A stretch of DNA of 64,000 nt from Saprospiraceae bacterium. GTDB lineage: Bacteria; Bacteroidota; Bacteroidia; Chitinophagales; Saprospiraceae. Location of the stretch: NCBI GenBank assembly GCA_013214355.1, contig JABSSL010000001.1, positions 148,404 through 212,403 of the forward strand, in the 5' to 3' direction. Numbering within the stretch: the first letter of the stretch is position 1; every line of letters starts with the position of its first letter. This document shows positions 61,856-64,000 of the stretch, in pieces. The notes below the pieces were generated by a model. The model searched no databases and was not told the DNA's origin. It saw only the letters and a program-made list of their open reading frames with translations. The position numbers and the translations under genes were made by a program.

Positions 61856-62713
61856 TTAGGGGTTAATAATAAAAAAAGGTAGACTCTGAATATGCTCCCC
61901 CTTCTTGGCCATCAGATAATACTGTCCAGCCGCTAAGGAGGAAAGGTCTAATTCCCTCTGCCATTCAGATTTCAGGTTTTTGGAGAAGAGTAGACGCCCA
62001 CTGTTATTCACCACATGAAACGATTCAAAGGGTGCTCCTCCCCTGATGTACAGCTTCGCATTCCGTTTCGATAAGACGGTTGGATAAACGCTAAGGGGAC
62101 GCAAAGATTGATGTTGCACTGAAATCAGCTCAGAATAATCATAACTTCCATCAAAGTCTATCTGCTTTAAGCGATAATAAATCAATGGCACCTGAGGAGG
62201 ATGAGTATCAAAAAACTCGTAGGCAGAAGGCTCTTGGGTGCTGCCTCGTCCTTCCACCCAGGCGATGCTTTCAAATCGGATTCCGTCTTGGCTCCGCTCC
62301 ACAGCAAAGCCGCTGTTATTGCTTTCTGTCAGGGTCTCCCATTCCAAGGCGATAGTTTCTCCTTTAAGCATACTGCGGAAATAACCCCATTCGACTGGAA
62401 GGAGAAGATCTACTACGGTCGAAGATATCCATTCTCCGATCGGTGGGCTGGGCAAATTACTCGTCTCAAAATCAATAATCATGCCCGTTAAATCTGGCTG
62501 ACTACCAAAAATCCACAGACCTGCGGAGCGAAAGAGATAAACGTTCGCCGTGATATGTTTATAATTGGTCACGCCATCGGTCGTCGTAAAAGGCCGATAG
62601 GTGCCAGCAATACTTGGGTAAAAAGGGCTGGAAACGCTATATTCTTGGGATAATAATTGAAAGTAGCAGCATAAAGCCACAAGGCTTAACCCTAGGGACT
62701 TTTGAGTAAGCAT
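61856..62713 (-). CDS. Secreted protein with C-terminal T9SS-type sorting domain
   Basis: The 285-residue protein has a signal peptide (GLSLVALCCYFQLLSQ). The middle (about 125-205) is an Fn3-like/Bacteroidota T9SS-associated module (IALEWETLTESNNSGFAVERSQDG, YEFFDTHPPQVPLIYYRLKQIDFDG). The C-terminal 75 residues (LSVYPTVLSKRNAKLYIRGG, SSLAAGQYYLMAKKGE) form a sorting-type beta fold. It is probably exported and surface attached. The function is unknown. Confidence 0.82.
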   Translation of the reverse strand: MLTQKSLGLSLVALCCYFQLLSQEYSVSSPFYPSIAGTYRPFTTTDGVTNYKHITANVYLFRSAGLWIFGSQPDLTGMIIDFETSNLPSPPIGEWISSTVVDLLLPVEWGYFRSMLKGETIALEWETLTESNNSGFAVERSQDGIRFESIAWVEGRGSTQEPSAYEFFDTHPPQVPLIYYRLKQIDFDGSYDYSELISVQHQSLRPLSVYPTVLSKRNAKLYIRGGAPFESFHVVNNSGRLLFSKNLKSEWQRELDLSSLAAGQYYLMAKKGEHIQSLPFFIINP

Positions 62714-62865
62714 AGTGTTTGTACGTGTTGTTCATAGTTGAAATACGATCTCAAGATAAGGGCTCGATCAGCAAATTAATCGAGCTTCTCAGCAGTGTCG
62801 TGTTTCTCTTTGTGTACGTTAGCTTAGCCTTTGTGAACGTTTTGTTGGGAGCGCCTGATCGGAGC

Positions 62866-63615
62866 CTATTGGAGTCGCATTAATTGTTCAACTAGGAGCT
62901 TCTGTCGTCGAACTGCTACGGGTATCTGTTGTCCCGTTCGTAGCACTAGACTTCCCCCTTCCGTTCTTTCAAATCGGAGTACGTGGTTTAGGTTAACCAA
63001 GTAAGATTGGTGGGTGCGAAAAAAGGGGCCATGCTTCAAGACACCTTCAAAATACTTCAGATTTTTGCTACTTAACCACTCTCGTTCCTCTTTAAAAAAC
63101 AAACGAGTGTAACTCCCTTCTGCCACCGCATATAGCAAATTCTCCACCTCAAAAAGGTGAATATTATCCATATCCCTCAACACTAAGCGACGTGGTAATT
63201 TATTGGATTGCAAATTCTCGACCAGCACCTCCAACTGCTGGAGCTTTGCGGATTGTTGAATCCCAATACGTGCCCGATCCACGGCCTCTTGCAGACGTTC
63301 GGGATCGAAAGGCTTCAGCAGGTAGTCAATGGCGCTAAACTGGAATGCTTGGACAGCATAATGGCTATGGGCGGTTATGAAAACCACTTCAAAATCCCGG
63401 GATGGTACATTTTGCAATAACTCAAGTCCTGTACCATCTCCCAATTCAATATCTAGGAAAACTACATCTACCTCATGCGCCTGGAGCCATAGCTTCGCCG
63501 CCTGGCAAGATCTAGCTTCCCCTACTATTTCTAGGTCGCTACAATATTGGCCAATCAGCAGCCTTAGCGACTGAATAACATCCTCCTCATTATCAACTAT
63601 AAGTGCCTTCATCAT
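62866..63615 (-). CDS. LytTR-family response regulator
   Basis: The 249-residue protein has a receiver domain (about 1-120: KALIVDNEEDVIQSLRLL, phospho-acceptor Asp55 in VVFLDIELGDG, FITAHSHYAVQAF, LLKPFDPERLQEA) and a LytTR DNA-binding domain (about 150-249: DMDNIHLFEVENLLYAVAEGSYTRLFF, FFRTHQSYLVNLNHVLRFERTEGGSLVL). It overlaps the kinase gene by 23 bp, so the pair is one two-component system. Confidence 0.95.
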   Translation of the reverse strand: MMKALIVDNEEDVIQSLRLLIGQYCSDLEIVGEARSCQAAKLWLQAHEVDVVFLDIELGDGTGLELLQNVPSRDFEVVFITAHSHYAVQAFQFSAIDYLLKPFDPERLQEAVDRARIGIQQSAKLQQLEVLVENLQSNKLPRRLVLRDMDNIHLFEVENLLYAVAEGSYTRLFFKEEREWLSSKNLKYFEGVLKHGPFFRTHQSYLVNLNHVLRFERTEGGSLVLRTGQQIPVAVRRQKLLVEQLMRLQ

Positions 63616-64000
63616 TGGGTAGCTTTAAGGTGATCTGGGTTCCAGCTTGCGTGCTAGATTGAATTTGAATTTCGTGAGGTTCTTGTCGGAGCTTGCTAAG
63701 TATTTGTAGCCGATCCTTGAGGATGTCCAAAGCGAGTCCTCGCCGCTGCCGCTGCGAGCCTACGCCTCTATGCTCAGGCCAGCCGCTGCCGTTATCTGCC
63801 ACCTTTATCCATAACTCCGTTCCTCTTTCAACGATACTTACCGCCAACTCGCCTTCCTCTTTTTCCGTAATTCCTGAATGTTCAATGGCATTTTCCACCA
63901 AAGGTTGCACCAGGAGTGGAGGAATCCAGGTGTCCATAGCTGATAGTGCTGGATCCAAATCAATGCTATAGTTTAACCTATCCTTCCAACGTAGTTTTTG
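63593..64000 (-). CDS. LytS-type sensor histidine kinase (5' end outside window)
   Basis: The frame is open to the window edge, and only the C-terminal 135 codons are present. The visible part holds the HATPase N-box region (LLVQPLVENAIEHSGI), IKVADNGSGW (G1 box) and GLALDILKDRLQIL (G2-type region), as in His_kinase/HATPase_c proteins of the LytS-YehU type. The sensor and phospho-His regions lie beyond the window. It pairs with the LytTR regulator by a 23-bp overlap. Confidence 0.9.
   Translation of the reverse strand, partial: QKLRWKDRLNYSIDLDPALSAMDTWIPPLLVQPLVENAIEHSGITEKEEGELAVSIVERGTELWIKVADNGSGWPEHRGVGSQRQRRGLALDILKDRLQILSKLRQEPHEIQIQSSTQAGTQITLKLPNDEGTYS

Noticed and set aside
1-64000. 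CRISPR arrays, tRNA or rRNA genes, integrase or transposase genes
   Set aside because: I looked for regularly spaced repeats, tRNA arms and recombinase motifs by eye and saw none; a covariance search would be needed to exclude tRNAs fully.

Overview
The window looks like chromosomal DNA of a free-living Bacteroidota. Supporting signs are type IX-style C-terminal sorting domains, a FecI/FecR/TonB-receptor trio, a murF-alr fusion, TAnnTTTG-type -7 promoter boxes and little use of Shine-Dalgarno sites. The wax-ester synthase, SARP-type regulator, DUF1800/DUF1501 pair and CHAT-TPR protein suggest a Saprospiria-like marine or activated-sludge lineage; that placement is inference. I see no tRNA, rRNA, CRISPR array, transposase or phage genes.

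Layout. 1-6.6 kb (minus): purD, murF-alr and two peptidyl-prolyl isomerase genes. 6.8-24.2 kb: a neutral-lipid and inclusion-body region. It holds a SARP/BTAD regulator beside a phasin-like gene, a divergent WS/DGAT acyltransferase fused to SCP2, then after some unrelated small genes gpsA, a three-domain PlsB-HAD-PlsC acyltransferase, two paralogous alpha/beta hydrolases around a membrane fatty-acid hydroxylase, an ArsA/Get3-like ATPase and three more phasin-like genes, one ending in a helix-hairpin-helix module. 24.5-28.7 kb: ECF sigma, FecR anti-sigma and TonB-dependent receptor. 28.8-34.4 kb (minus): DUF1800, SGNH esterase, DUF1501 and a T9SS-sorted discoidin/Fn3 protein. 34.5-36.4 kb: a TolB-like/TPR regulator separated from its AraC helix-turn-helix by one in-frame TAG. 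36.4-41.5 kb: beta carbonic anhydrase, an outer-membrane barrel and a four-gene enzyme operon. 41.6-46.3 kb: CHAT-TPR protease-like protein convergent with a sigma/anti-sigma pair. 46.8-53.8 kb: GNAT-YoaP, rhomboid, thymidine kinase, lytic transglycosylase and membrane proteins. 54-56.1 kb: an AT-rich AraC/DJ-1 pair abutting a broken Fic gene. 56.4-62.7 kb: AGCS symporter, M1 aminopeptidase lipoprotein and secreted proteins. 62.9-64 kb: a LytTR regulator and its histidine kinase, cut by the window end.

The most interesting system is the lipid region. Two phasin promoters (upstream of 8159 and of 24182, both minus) carry GTTACA-like direct repeats with an exact 11-bp period, and in both the repeat array begins exactly 10 bp upstream of the -7 box. 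That is the operator geometry known for SARP activators, and a SARP-family gene sits directly behind the first of these phasin genes. I infer a SARP-controlled storage-lipid inclusion regulon, in which GpsA and PlsB-HAD-PlsC make the glycerolipid precursor, WS/DGAT makes neutral lipid, hydrolases mobilise it and phasin-like proteins coat the inclusion and perhaps tether it to the nucleoid. A second notable signal is a family of about 95-bp imperfect palindromes present three times in intergenic DNA, plus three other long hairpins.
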